This document shows positions 35,445 to 43,261 of a stretch of 63,838 nt of DNA, piece after piece (position 1 is the first letter of the stretch; each line of letters begins with the position of its first letter). The translations under genes were made by a program, and so were the position numbers. The notes under the pieces are model-generated. The model searched no databases. It was not told the origin of the DNA and saw only the letters and a list, made by a program, of their open reading frames with translations. This DNA is from Microtetraspora niveoalba (lineage in GTDB: Bacteria > Actinomycetota > Actinomycetes > Streptosporangiales > Streptosporangiaceae), in assembly GCF_001570405.1 (NCBI RefSeq), contig NZ_BBYM01000019.1, positions 1 to 63,838 on the forward strand, written 5' to 3'.

Positions 35445-36187
35445 ACGGCGGCACCGACGACCTTTCCCTCTCCTTCACCACGCCCGCCTGCGACGACGCC
35501 TACGACTTCGCGGTGAACGTACGACTGACCTGGTCTCCGGCAGGGCGGAGAAGGCAGGGCCGTCCCGAGCCTTCGGAGTGGGAATACGTCGCCGGCCTGG
35601 TCCGCGACCTCATCCGGACCGAGGCTCGCTCTCACTCCCCATTCGAGCCCGGGGCCGCCGAGACGGCGGTCAACAGTGCGCTCACCCGGCTCTTCGCGCG
35701 GATCGCTCATCAGGGACAGGTGAGGGCGATCTGGTCCGGCCGCGCGGAGTTCGACGCCGTCGAGGAGGTCCGCATGCTCCAGCAGGAACGGAGCAAAGCG
35801 CTTTACCAGCTCGAAACCGAGGCCGCCACGGCGCACCAACAGACCGCGTACACCCGGGAGGTGCGTCTGGCGTGGGAGAACTTCCTCGCTGAAGCGACCA
35901 AGAGCTGGTACGCGCGTTACGCCGCCCAACTCACCGAGCGCCCCGAGGCCGTCGCCGACGTGCTCGCCGCGATGCTCGACGACCGCGAGAAGACGGCGAC
36001 GCACTTCCTCCGAAACCTGGACGCGATGGCCTCCGCGCACGAGCGGAGCAACGTCTTCGACATGGTCGTCCGCAGCGACCGGGCATTGAGGCACGTCATG
36101 CAGGTGCTGGGTCTGACCGTTCCTCCCCTCGATCCCGACCCTCTGCTCGAACCGCTGGTGGCATCGGCTGCCGGGAGCGAGGGCTGA
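35396..36187 (+). CDS. Uncharacterised helical protein (possibly SPFH-like)
   Basis: The 263-residue product starts at GTG 35396, 49 bp inside the previous gene, so it belongs to the same operon. An N-terminal beta-type segment (DLSLSFTTPACDDAYDFAVNVRLTW) precedes long helices (VRMLQQERSKALYQLETEAATAHQQTAYTREV and EAVADVLAAMLDDREKTATHFLRNL). This layout recalls actinobacterial proteins with an SPFH/band-7-type fold plus coiled coil, but the similarity is only in pattern. No signal peptide or membrane helix is seen. It is the last gene before an 18-bp hairpin, which closes the cyclase module. Confidence 0.6.
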   Translation: MSLPWLIKYSGRSPVLNGGTDDLSLSFTTPACDDAYDFAVNVRLTWSPAGRRRQGRPEPSEWEYVAGLVRDLIRTEARSHSPFEPGAAETAVNSALTRLFARIAHQGQVRAIWSGRAEFDAVEEVRMLQQERSKALYQLETEAATAHQQTAYTREVRLAWENFLAEATKSWYARYAAQLTERPEAVADVLAAMLDDREKTATHFLRNLDAMASAHERSNVFDMVVRSDRALRHVMQVLGLTVPPLDPDPLLEPLVASAAGSEG

Positions 36188-36192
36188 GACAT

Positions 36193-36231
36193 GCGAAGGG
36201 CGGGGAGGGCATCGCCCTCCCCGCCCTTCGC
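36193..36231. terminator. Perfect 18-bp hairpin, bidirectional terminator
   Basis: An 18-bp perfect inverted repeat (gcgaagggcggggagggc and complement) with a 3-nt loop lies between the last gene of the cyclase module and the convergent PBP1A gene. It is the strongest hairpin in the window. Confidence 0.85.
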
Positions 36232-36335
36232 GTCGTCTCACCCGGACCGCGAGATCACGAGGCGCCGTTCACCGTGTCACCCGCTGACGGGGCCCGCGTG
36301 TACGGGGTGCCAGCCGGTGTCACTGGTCGGCGGGG

Positions 36336-38567
36336 TCACTGGTCGCCCGGTGTCACCGTGATGGGGTTGTCCCGGCCGGACCGGTCGCCGCGGTTGCCTC
36401 CGATGACCCCGTTGCCACCGCCGCCACCGCCGCCGCAGTACTTGCCACAGCCGCCGAACCGGGACGAGTTGATCGGCTCGAAGGGAGTCGCCTTCACGCC
36501 CTTCAACGCGCTCATCATGGTGTCCTTCCAGATCGGGCCCGGGATGGTGGCTCCGAAGACCGCTCCGTAGTACGTGCCGCCGATGGTCACGCCGTTCAGC
36601 TTGTGGGCCGTCGAGCCGCGCGGGTCGCCGATGCTCACCGCGCCGGCGAGGTCCGGCGTGAACCCGGCGAACCACGCGGTGGCCTGGTCGTCGGTGGTGC
36701 CGGTCTTGCCGGCGGCGGGCCGCCCGATGCCGCCCACTGAGCGCATGGTGCCCTTGGTGAACACCCCCGACAGGATGTCGGCCGTGGCGTCGGCGACCTC
36801 GGCGTCCAGCGCCTGGCGGCACTGGGGCTGGTAGTCGGTCACCTTGCCGTTCCGGTCGACGATCTGCGTGATGGCCATCGGCGCGCAGTACTTCCCGCGC
36901 GCCGCGATCGCGGCGTACGCGTTGGCGACCGTCACCGGGTCCATCTCGTTGATGCCGAGAGTGAAGGTCTCGTACTCCTGCAGCGGGTTGCCGTCGGAGC
37001 GCTTGATGCCCAGCGACTTGGCGGTCTGCACGGTGTCGCACAGGCCGACGCGCTGCTCCAGCGTCATGAAGAAGGTGTTGACCGACCCCCACGTGCCCGT
37101 CTGGAGGGTCTTGAAGCCGCCGCCGCCCTCGTCGTTGGTGACGGTGTGCGTCGGGTCGCCGATGTTCTCGCCCTTGCAGTTCTTGAAGGTGGCGTACCCG
37201 GGCGCGCGGTATCCGGAGCCGACGTTGAACCCGTCGGTGATCTTCATGCCCTTCTTGAGCGCGGTGATCAGGGTGAAGGTCTTGAAGGTGGAGCCCGCCT
37301 GGAAGCCGATGCCGCCGCCGTGCGCGGCGTCGGCCACGACGTTGTACGACATCTCGTGCCTGCGCTCGTTGTTGCCGTACTTGCGGCTCGCCGCCATCGC
37401 CTTGATCATGCCGGTGCCGGGCTGGATCAGCGCCTCGGACGCGACGGCGTTGTCCGACGCGTACACGCGCTTCCGGATCGCCCGCTCGGCCGCGGCCTGC
37501 ATCTTCGGGTCGATCGTCGTCTTGATGGTCAGGCCGCCGCGGTTGAGGAACCGGGTGCGGGCCTTCTCCGTCTTGCCGAAGCGCGGATTGTTGAGGATCT
37601 CGTTCCGGACGTACATGCAGAAGTACGGATAGGGGCTGGCGCCGCATCCGCCGGGCAGGGGCGTCCCCTTGTAGCCCAGCTTCTTGGCCTTGGCCGCCTT
37701 CGCCTCCTCCGGCGTGATCTTCTTCAGCTCGGCCATCCGGTCGAGCACCACGTTGCGCCGCTGAAGGAGCCGCTGCTGGGACTTCCTGCCCGCCTCGGGG
37801 TCGGTGCTGTTCGGCAACTGCACCGCCCCCGCCAGGGTCGCCGCCTGGGCGAGGCTCAGCTCGGACGCGTTGACCCCGAAGAACCGCTTGGCCGCGGCCT
37901 GCACGCCGTTGGCGCCCGCGCCGAAGTAGGCGATGTTGAGGTACTTCTCCAGGATCTGGTCCTTGGTGTACTTCTGCTCGACCGCCATGGCGTAGCGCAG
38001 CTCGTTCAGCTTGCGGGCGTAGCTCGGGGCGAGCGCCGCGTTCTTGTCCTCCTTGGTGACCGCCGTGTTGAGGAGGACCTGCTTCACGTACTGCTGCGTG
38101 ATGCTGGAGCCGCCCTGGCTCACCCCGCCGGAGGAGATGTTCTTCGCCAGGGCTCGCGCGGTGCCTTCGAGGTCGATCGCGCCGTGCTCGTAGAACCGGT
38201 AGTCCTCGATGGCGACGATCGCGGTCTTCATCACGTCGGCCACCTGGCTGAGCGGGATGACCTCGCGGTACTCCTCGTAGAACTGGGCGATCGGTTTGCC
38301 TCTGGCGTCGAGAACGGTGGTCTTCTCGGCCAGCGGAGGCTCCTTGAGGTCCTCCGCCTTGAGGTTCAGCCCGTCCGAGGCGGTGAGGATCGCCGCGCCC
38401 GTGCCGCCGACGGCCGGGAACGCGAGAGCGGCGGCCAGCAGCCCCGCGATCCCCGCCGCTCCGACCAGGCGCACGACGCTCGTCCCCACGGACTTGCGGG
38501 CCTTGGGCTCGTCCGCGCGCCGACCGCCCCACGCGTCGGCCTGACCGGGCTCGTCGAAGATGTTCAC
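36336..38567 (-). CDS. Class A penicillin-binding protein (bifunctional PBP1A/PonA type)
   Basis: The 743-residue protein polymerises and cross-links peptidoglycan. One N-terminal helix (about 31-60) precedes the GT51 glycosyltransferase domain with catalytic Glu in IVAIEDYRFYEHGAID (about residue 121) and GGSSITQQYVKQVLL. The transpeptidase domain has the acyl-Ser motif STFK (about 426-429), SVN and KTGTT. The Gly-rich C-terminus (CGGGGGGGN) is likely disordered. The GTG at 38567 gives the natural N-terminus. It is preceded on the minus strand by a good -35/-10 pair at 38640-38668. It converges on the cyclase module across a strong hairpin. Confidence 0.95.
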   Translation of the reverse strand: MNIFDEPGQADAWGGRRADEPKARKSVGTSVVRLVGAAGIAGLLAAALAFPAVGGTGAAILTASDGLNLKAEDLKEPPLAEKTTVLDARGKPIAQFYEEYREVIPLSQVADVMKTAIVAIEDYRFYEHGAIDLEGTARALAKNISSGGVSQGGSSITQQYVKQVLLNTAVTKEDKNAALAPSYARKLNELRYAMAVEQKYTKDQILEKYLNIAYFGAGANGVQAAAKRFFGVNASELSLAQAATLAGAVQLPNSTDPEAGRKSQQRLLQRRNVVLDRMAELKKITPEEAKAAKAKKLGYKGTPLPGGCGASPYPYFCMYVRNEILNNPRFGKTEKARTRFLNRGGLTIKTTIDPKMQAAAERAIRKRVYASDNAVASEALIQPGTGMIKAMAASRKYGNNERRHEMSYNVVADAAHGGGIGFQAGSTFKTFTLITALKKGMKITDGFNVGSGYRAPGYATFKNCKGENIGDPTHTVTNDEGGGGFKTLQTGTWGSVNTFFMTLEQRVGLCDTVQTAKSLGIKRSDGNPLQEYETFTLGINEMDPVTVANAYAAIAARGKYCAPMAITQIVDRNGKVTDYQPQCRQALDAEVADATADILSGVFTKGTMRSVGGIGRPAAGKTGTTDDQATAWFAGFTPDLAGAVSIGDPRGSTAHKLNGVTIGGTYYGAVFGATIPGPIWKDTMMSALKGVKATPFEPINSSRFGGCGKYCGGGGGGGNGVIGGNRGDRSGRDNPITVTPGDQ

Positions 38568-38895
38568 CGGCCCGCCCGGAGGCTAGCGGCGGTCGTACAC
38601 ATAATTCTCCCCCTATCAGAATTAGGACGAAGCCCTAAACCTATAGGCGAGATCGAATCTATGTGCAACTTCACCAAGTTCGTACGGATCGCAGGGGCAA
38701 TGGCGCCATACGTCCGTTATGCACGACCGCCGGATCGCCGCTGGTCAGAGAGGTGACCGGGGCACATCTGACGCGGTCAGGCCGGGCGCGGGGCAGGATT
38801 CCGGGCGCGAGGAAGCGCCATATCCCGGCTTTATGTCGATCATGAAATGCTGTTCCCGCGCCCGTCCTCGTGTACGACCCCGCGCGGCCGGCCGC
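38568..38895. other. Intergenic region upstream of the PBP1A gene
   Basis: This 328-bp gap holds the minus-strand promoter at 38640-38668 and a leader with a small dyad (ttaggg and ccctaa type, about 38619-38635). Nothing gene-like is seen in 38669-38895; open frames there have no ribosome binding site or family resemblance. Confidence 0.4.
38640..38668 (-). promoter_or_regulatory. Promoter of the PBP1A gene
   Basis: On the minus strand, -35 TTGCAC (38663-38668) and -10 TATAGG (38640-38645) are 17 bp apart, in an AT-rich patch. The leader would be about 65 nt. Confidence 0.6.
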
Positions 38896-39789
38896 TCAGT
38901 CTCCGAGCACGGCCAGGTCGTCGGCCGTCAGCCGGATCCGTCCCGCCGCCATGTTCTCCTCCAGGTGGTCGAGGGAACCCGTGCCGGGGATGGCGAGCAG
39001 CGCGGGCGAGCTCGCCAGCAGCCAGGCGAGCGCGACCTGCGCGGTCGTGGCCCCGTGGCGGGCCGTGACCGTCGCCAACGCCGTCGCGTCGATCGGCCGG
39101 TGTCCGCCGCCGAGCGGGAAGAAGGGCACGAAGGCGATCCCGTCCTTCTCACACCGCGCCATGAGTTCGACGTCACCCCGGTCGTGTACGTGGAAGTTGT
39201 TCTGCACGGCCACCACAGGGGCGATCGCCCGCGCCTCGGCCAGCTGTGCGGCGTCGACGTTGCTGACGCCCAGATGCCGGATCAGCCCCTCCGCGCGCAG
39301 CTCGGCGAGGGCCGCGAACCGGTCGGCGACCGACGCGCCGCCCGGGGCGCCCATGCCGCCCACTCGCAGGTACACGAGGTCGAGCCGGTCGACGCCGAGA
39401 GTGCGCAGGTTGTCCTCCACCAGGCCACGCAACCGGGCCGGACCGGCCTCGCCGCTCGGAATGCCGTCGGAGCCGAGCAACGGCCCGACCTTCGTCGCGA
39501 TCACCAGGTCGTCCGCGTACGGCGCGAGCGCCGCGCGGATCAGCTCGTTGGCCACCACCCCCTCCCGCCGGTAGAACCACGCCGTGTCGATGTGGTTCAC
39601 ACCGAGCTCGACGGCCCGGCGCAGCACCGCGATGCCCGTCTCCGGGTCGCGTACGGGCCCCTGGAAGGTGCCGGCGGGGAGCCGCATGGCGCCGAAACCG
39701 AGCCGCCGGACCGGCAGGTCTCCCCCGAGAAGGAACTCGCCGGCACGCGCGGCGGGGGTCACGGAGTCTGAGTTCGTGTCGCTCGTCAT
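38896..39789 (-). CDS. Aldo/keto reductase
   Basis: The 297-residue NADPH-dependent oxidoreductase of the AKR superfamily has the family elements RRLGFGAMRLP, VNHIDTAWFYRREGVVANELI (catalytic Asp and Tyr), LVIATKVG (catalytic Lys), RLDLVYLRVGGMG at the usual substrate-loop position (the usual active-site His appears replaced) and RHLGVSNVDAAQL. AIPGTGSLDHLEENMAA binds the NADP phosphate. It would reduce a small aldehyde or ketone; the natural substrate is unknown. MTSDTNSD at 39789 was chosen as start. It is divergent from a LuxR-type regulator. Confidence 0.92.
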   Translation of the reverse strand: MTSDTNSDSVTPAARAGEFLLGGDLPVRRLGFGAMRLPAGTFQGPVRDPETGIAVLRRAVELGVNHIDTAWFYRREGVVANELIRAALAPYADDLVIATKVGPLLGSDGIPSGEAGPARLRGLVEDNLRTLGVDRLDLVYLRVGGMGAPGGASVADRFAALAELRAEGLIRHLGVSNVDAAQLAEARAIAPVVAVQNNFHVHDRGDVELMARCEKDGIAFVPFFPLGGGHRPIDATALATVTARHGATTAQVALAWLLASSPALLAIPGTGSLDHLEENMAAGRIRLTADDLAVLGD

Positions 39790-39862
39790 GCCGGTCAGCC
39801 TCGCGCGGACGAGGAGGCGGGCCAACGCGATGGCAGCAAGCTGCCACACCTCCACAGGCCGA

Positions 39863-39875
39863 CATAATGAACGGG
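39863..39875 (+). promoter_or_regulatory. -10 element and leaderless start of the LuxR-type gene
   Basis: CATAAT (39863-39868) lies 6 bp before the GTG at 39875, so transcription should begin on the start codon; there is no ribosome binding site. The -35 is not obvious. Confidence 0.5.
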
Positions 39876-40540
39876 TGACAGCCGATCAGGTCATCACCGT
39901 CCGCGGCGACGCGGAACTCGTCGCCCGGGCCGGTCACCTGTTCTCCGGCGTCCGGCGCGAGTTCGTGTGCGCGGCTCGCGATCTCGACACGTGGTCCCAG
40001 CCCGAGGCGCGGCAGGCCGTCGGCGACCGGATCCGTGAGAACGGCACGGCGGCCTTCACGGTCCGCAAGCTTCTCACCCCGGCCGCCCTCGCCGACGAGG
40101 CCGGGCGGCTGCACCTTCACCAGGTCGCGGCACAGGGCGCCCAGGTGCGGATCAGCTCGGCGCCGCTTCCCCACGAGACGATCATCATCGACCGGCGGGT
40201 GATGATCCTCGCCGGGCGCGACGCTCCGGGCCCCCGCGAGTTCACGGTAACCACCTCGCCCGTCCTGGTCGACGGCGTGTACGCGCTGTTCCGGGCCGCC
40301 TGGGAGACCGCCACCGACCTTTCCGCCTATCTGCGCGGCGACGCGCCGCACCTCGACGCCGACAGCCGGGCCGTCCTCCGGGCTCTCGGCGCGGGGTACA
40401 CCGACGAGACCGCGGCTCGGCGTCTCGGCCTCTCGTTGCGCACCTACCGGAGGCGGGTCGCCGAGCTCATGGCCATGCTGGAGGCCGATTCCCGGTTCCA
40501 GGCCGGACTGCGCGCGGGCGGCCTCGGCCTCACCGGATAG
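39875..40540 (+). CDS. LuxR/TrmB-like helix-turn-helix regulator
   Basis: The 221-residue protein has an N-terminal effector domain of TrmB/PLD-like look (REFVCAARDLDTWSQPEARQAVGDR, ETIIIDRRVMILAGRD). A C-terminal LuxR-type helix-turn-helix (VLRALGAGYTDETAARRLGLSLRTYRRRVAELMAML) reads DNA. The ligand is unknown. Divergence from the aldo/keto reductase suggests control of that gene. The apparently leaderless GTG start is supported by a -10 box at the right distance. A hairpin follows the stop. Confidence 0.85.
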   Translation: MTADQVITVRGDAELVARAGHLFSGVRREFVCAARDLDTWSQPEARQAVGDRIRENGTAAFTVRKLLTPAALADEAGRLHLHQVAAQGAQVRISSAPLPHETIIIDRRVMILAGRDAPGPREFTVTTSPVLVDGVYALFRAAWETATDLSAYLRGDAPHLDADSRAVLRALGAGYTDETAARRLGLSLRTYRRRVAELMAMLEADSRFQAGLRAGGLGLTG

Positions 40541-40541
40541 C

Positions 40542-40564
40542 GGCCGGCCGCTCAGGGGCCGGCC
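40542..40564 (+). terminator. Hairpin after the LuxR-type gene
   Basis: Two ggccggcc palindromes (40542-40549 and 40557-40564) flank a 7-nt loop directly after the stop and form an 8-bp GC stem. Confidence 0.55.
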
Positions 40565-40647
40565 TTCATGTGGCCCCGTCCGTGCCCGGCTTCCCCTGTT
40601 CTCCGCTCCAGGTCAGGCCGTCGGCCCGGGCCCGCGAGGCGGTGCGG

Positions 40648-41154
40648 TCACTCGCCGGTCGCGCCGTCGATGCGCTCGCGCAGCAGGTCCGCGTGACCGT
40701 TGTGCCGGGCGTACTCCTCGATCATGTGGACGAGGATCCACCGATGCGAGCAGTCCTGGCCGTGACGCTGCCGCTTGCCCACCGCGTCGAGCGGCACCCG
40801 CGCCGACACCGCGCGGGCCCGCTCGATCTCGGCCTGCCACGTGGCGAACGCCTCCTCGGCCGACGCGCTTTCCAGGTCGTCGAAGTCGGCGTCCCGGTTG
40901 ACGTCCTTGCCGTACAGCAAGGGGACGTCCTCACCCGCGAGAATCCGTCGGAACCAGACCCGCTCCACATGGGCCATGTGACGGACCAGGCCGAGCAGCG
41001 ACATGCTCGACGGCGGCGTGGAGCGCTCCCGGAGCTGCTCCTCGGACAGGCCCGCGCACTTGACGGCGAGAGTGCCGCGATGCCAGTCGAGCCAGTTGTT
41101 CAGCATGGTCCGCTCGTCGCCGACGAAAGGCGGAGGAACGCGGTTATCGGTCAT
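40648..41154 (-). CDS. DinB/DUF664-family protein
   Basis: The 168-residue four-helix protein has family features FVGDERTMLNNWLDWHRGTLAVKCAGLSEEQLRE, SLLGLVRHMAHVERVWFRRILAGED and HRWILVHMIEEYARHNGHADLLRERIDG, with His residues placed as the metal-binding triad of the DinB fold. Roles include thiol-dependent S-transfer (mycothiol- or bacillithiol-related) and unknown functions; the exact role is open. The start at 41154 is MTDNRVPPP. It is divergent from the RNA ligase gene across a 186-bp gap. Confidence 0.87.
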   Translation of the reverse strand: MTDNRVPPPFVGDERTMLNNWLDWHRGTLAVKCAGLSEEQLRERSTPPSSMSLLGLVRHMAHVERVWFRRILAGEDVPLLYGKDVNRDADFDDLESASAEEAFATWQAEIERARAVSARVPLDAVGKRQRHGQDCSHRWILVHMIEEYARHNGHADLLRERIDGATGE

Positions 41155-41340
41155 GCCCGGCACCGTATCCCGGGACCGCGCCACGACGTTTGTCGGCAGT
41201 GTCTGTTCGCCGCGCTCCGCTCGGCGGGTCGGGGCGTCGACGTCGGGCCACTCGCGGCCCGGATTATTCGATGGCTTGGGGTGTTCCCGCTCTCGTACAG
41301 TCACCGGGGATCACGGGGAGTCGGCGGCGGGAGCGAGATC

Positions 41341-43257
41341 ATGCGAGTGCACTACCCTCGCACCCCGCACCTGCCCTGGTCGCCGGGCGCGACGGCGGAC
41401 GACGTGCGGGCGGGCGGGCTTTCCGGCCTGGTGGGCCGGGAGGTCGTCGTCACCGAGAAGCTCGACGGCGAGAACACCACGATGTACGCCGACGGAGTGC
41501 ACGCCCGGTCGCTGGACTCCGCGCACCACCCGTCACGCGCCTGGGTCAAGGCCCTGCACGGCCGGATCGCCCGTTCCATCCCTCCGGGGTGGCGGGTGTG
41601 CGGGGAGAACCTCTACGCCAGGCACTCGGTCGAGTACCCGGACCTGGAGAGCTGGTTCTACGCCTTCTCCGTCTGGGACGGCGACCACTGCCTGGCCTGG
41701 GACCCGACCGTGCGCTTCGCCCGGCGGCTGGGCGTCCCGGTCCCTCCCGTGTTGTGGCGCGGCGTCTTCGACGAGCGCGCGCTGCGGGCCCTGCGCCTCG
41801 ACACCGCCCGGTGCGAGGGATACGTGGTGCGGACCGTCGAGGGGTTCCGGCGGCAGGAGTTCGCCCACCGCGTGGCCAAGTGGGTGCGTCCCGCACATGT
41901 GCGTACGGGCGAGCACTGGATGCTCGCGCCCGTCGTCGCCAACGGGCTGGGGCCCGCCGCCGCCCTGTGGGAGGTCCGTTCGGGGTCCGTCGCCGACGTG
42001 CCGTCGCTCCTCACGGCGCTGGGGATGACCGCCGCCGCCCTGCACGACCCGTTCACGCCGGGGCCCGCCCGGCAGGAGCCCGACGGCCCCGACTCCCCGG
42101 GTCCGGAGGCGTTTCCCCCCGCCGATCCGGGCCGCACCTCGCCGCCGGCGACCGCACCGCGATCCCCAGCCGTGTCCTTCGTGCGCTCGGCCGTGCGGGA
42201 CGCGGCCGTCGTCGAACGCGCCGAGACGGCGGTCGCGGAGGTCACCGCCCGGCTCGACGTGCTCGGCCGTACGGGGGACGCCCGGCTCGCAGGGGTGCTG
42301 GCGGCGCTGTTCGGCCGTACGCGGCGCGCGTGGCTGGCGCCCCGGCTGGTGGCCCCGCTCGGCATGGGGCTCGCCCGGCGGGTCGCCGACCTCGTCGGCC
42401 TGCACGCCCGCCTGCGCGACCCCTTCCCGGACGAGCGGCGCCGACCCGGTCTGGTACGGCTCGCGGAGGCGGCGGATCTGGGCGTTCTGCACGCGGTCGC
42501 CGCCGCCCTCGCCGGGAGCCCGGACGACGGCCACGCCGAGGCGCGGGAGCAGATCGCCTGGTCGGAGCTCCACGCCGAGGACGCCGGACTGCTCGGGGAG
42601 GAGCCGTTGCGCCCGCTGGGCGAGGGCCTGCGGGCGGCGCTCGGCGGCTGTGACCCGGACGTGGCGGACCGCTGCTGGGCCGAGGCCCGGGACGCGTACG
42701 CGCGGGGCGGCATCGCCACCCCTGAGGAAGCCGTGGCGTCGAGCTGGCGGTGGCGGTCGGGACGGTTTCCCCGGCTGGTCGTCATGGTGGGGCCGTCCGG
42801 CAGCGGGAAGAGCACCCTCGCCGGGGAGATCGCGGACGCCGCCGACGCCGGTGCCGTCGTCTCCCTCGACGATCTGCGCGCGGCCCGTGGATCGCGGTCG
42901 GACCAGCGGGCGAATCCCGAGATCCTCACCGAGGGGTTGCGCCGGCTCGACACCCTCCTGTCCCATGGAGGCACGATTGTCTGGGACGCCACCTCCCTGA
43001 ACCGGCGGCAGCGCGGTCTTGTGCACGCGGTCGCCCGCCGCCGCGACGCGCTGACGACGCACGCGGTCATGCTCGTCACCGGGGAGGAGCTCGCCCGGCG
43101 CAACGCCGTACGGGCGGACCGGGTGCCACCCGAGGTGCTGGCGGCGCAGACGCGGCGCTTCGATCCGCCCTTCCCGTGGGAGGCGCACCGCACCTGGTAC
43201 GCCGGGCCGGACGGGCGCGTCCACGACACCGCCGGAACTCTCGGGAGTACGGACTGA
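41341..43257 (+). CDS. RNA ligase fused to a polynucleotide-kinase-type P-loop domain
   Basis: In the 638-residue RNA-repair protein, residues 1-230 form an ATP-dependent ligase of RNA-ligase type. The nucleotidyl Lys40 lies in [16 protein letters not shown] (motif I), [16 protein letters not shown] and WFYAFSVWD fill motif III positions, EGYVVRT motif IV and AKWVRP motif V. A helical middle (about 285-470) follows. The C-terminal AAA-type kinase has Walker A GPSGSGKS (484-491) and [11 protein letters not shown]. Kinase plus ligase can prepare and join cleaved RNA ends. The next gene, 5 bp on, supplies further end-processing domains, so the pair acts as one system. ATG at 41341 begins the domain. 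Confidence 0.85.
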   Translation: MRVHYPRTPHLPWSPGATADDVRAGGLSGLVGREVVVTEKLDGENTTMYADGVHARSLDSAHHPSRAWVKALHGRIARSIPPGWRVCGENLYARHSVEYPDLESWFYAFSVWDGDHCLAWDPTVRFARRLGVPVPPVLWRGVFDERALRALRLDTARCEGYVVRTVEGFRRQEFAHRVAKWVRPAHVRTGEHWMLAPVVANGLGPAAALWEVRSGSVADVPSLLTALGMTAAALHDPFTPGPARQEPDGPDSPGPEAFPPADPGRTSPPATAPRSPAVSFVRSAVRDAAVVERAETAVAEVTARLDVLGRTGDARLAGVLAALFGRTRRAWLAPRLVAPLGMGLARRVADLVGLHARLRDPFPDERRRPGLVRLAEAADLGVLHAVAAALAGSPDDGHAEAREQIAWSELHAEDAGLLGEEPLRPLGEGLRAALGGCDPDVADRCWAEARDAYARGGIATPEEAVASSWRWRSGRFPRLVVMVGPSGSGKSTLAGEIADAADAGAVVSLDDLRAARGSRSDQRANPEILTEGLRRLDTLLSHGGTIVWDATSLNRRQRGLVHAVARRRDALTTHAVMLVTGEELARRNAVRADRVPPEVLAAQTRRFDPPFPWEAHRTWYAGPDGRVHDTAGTLGSTD

Positions 43258-43261
43258 GCCG

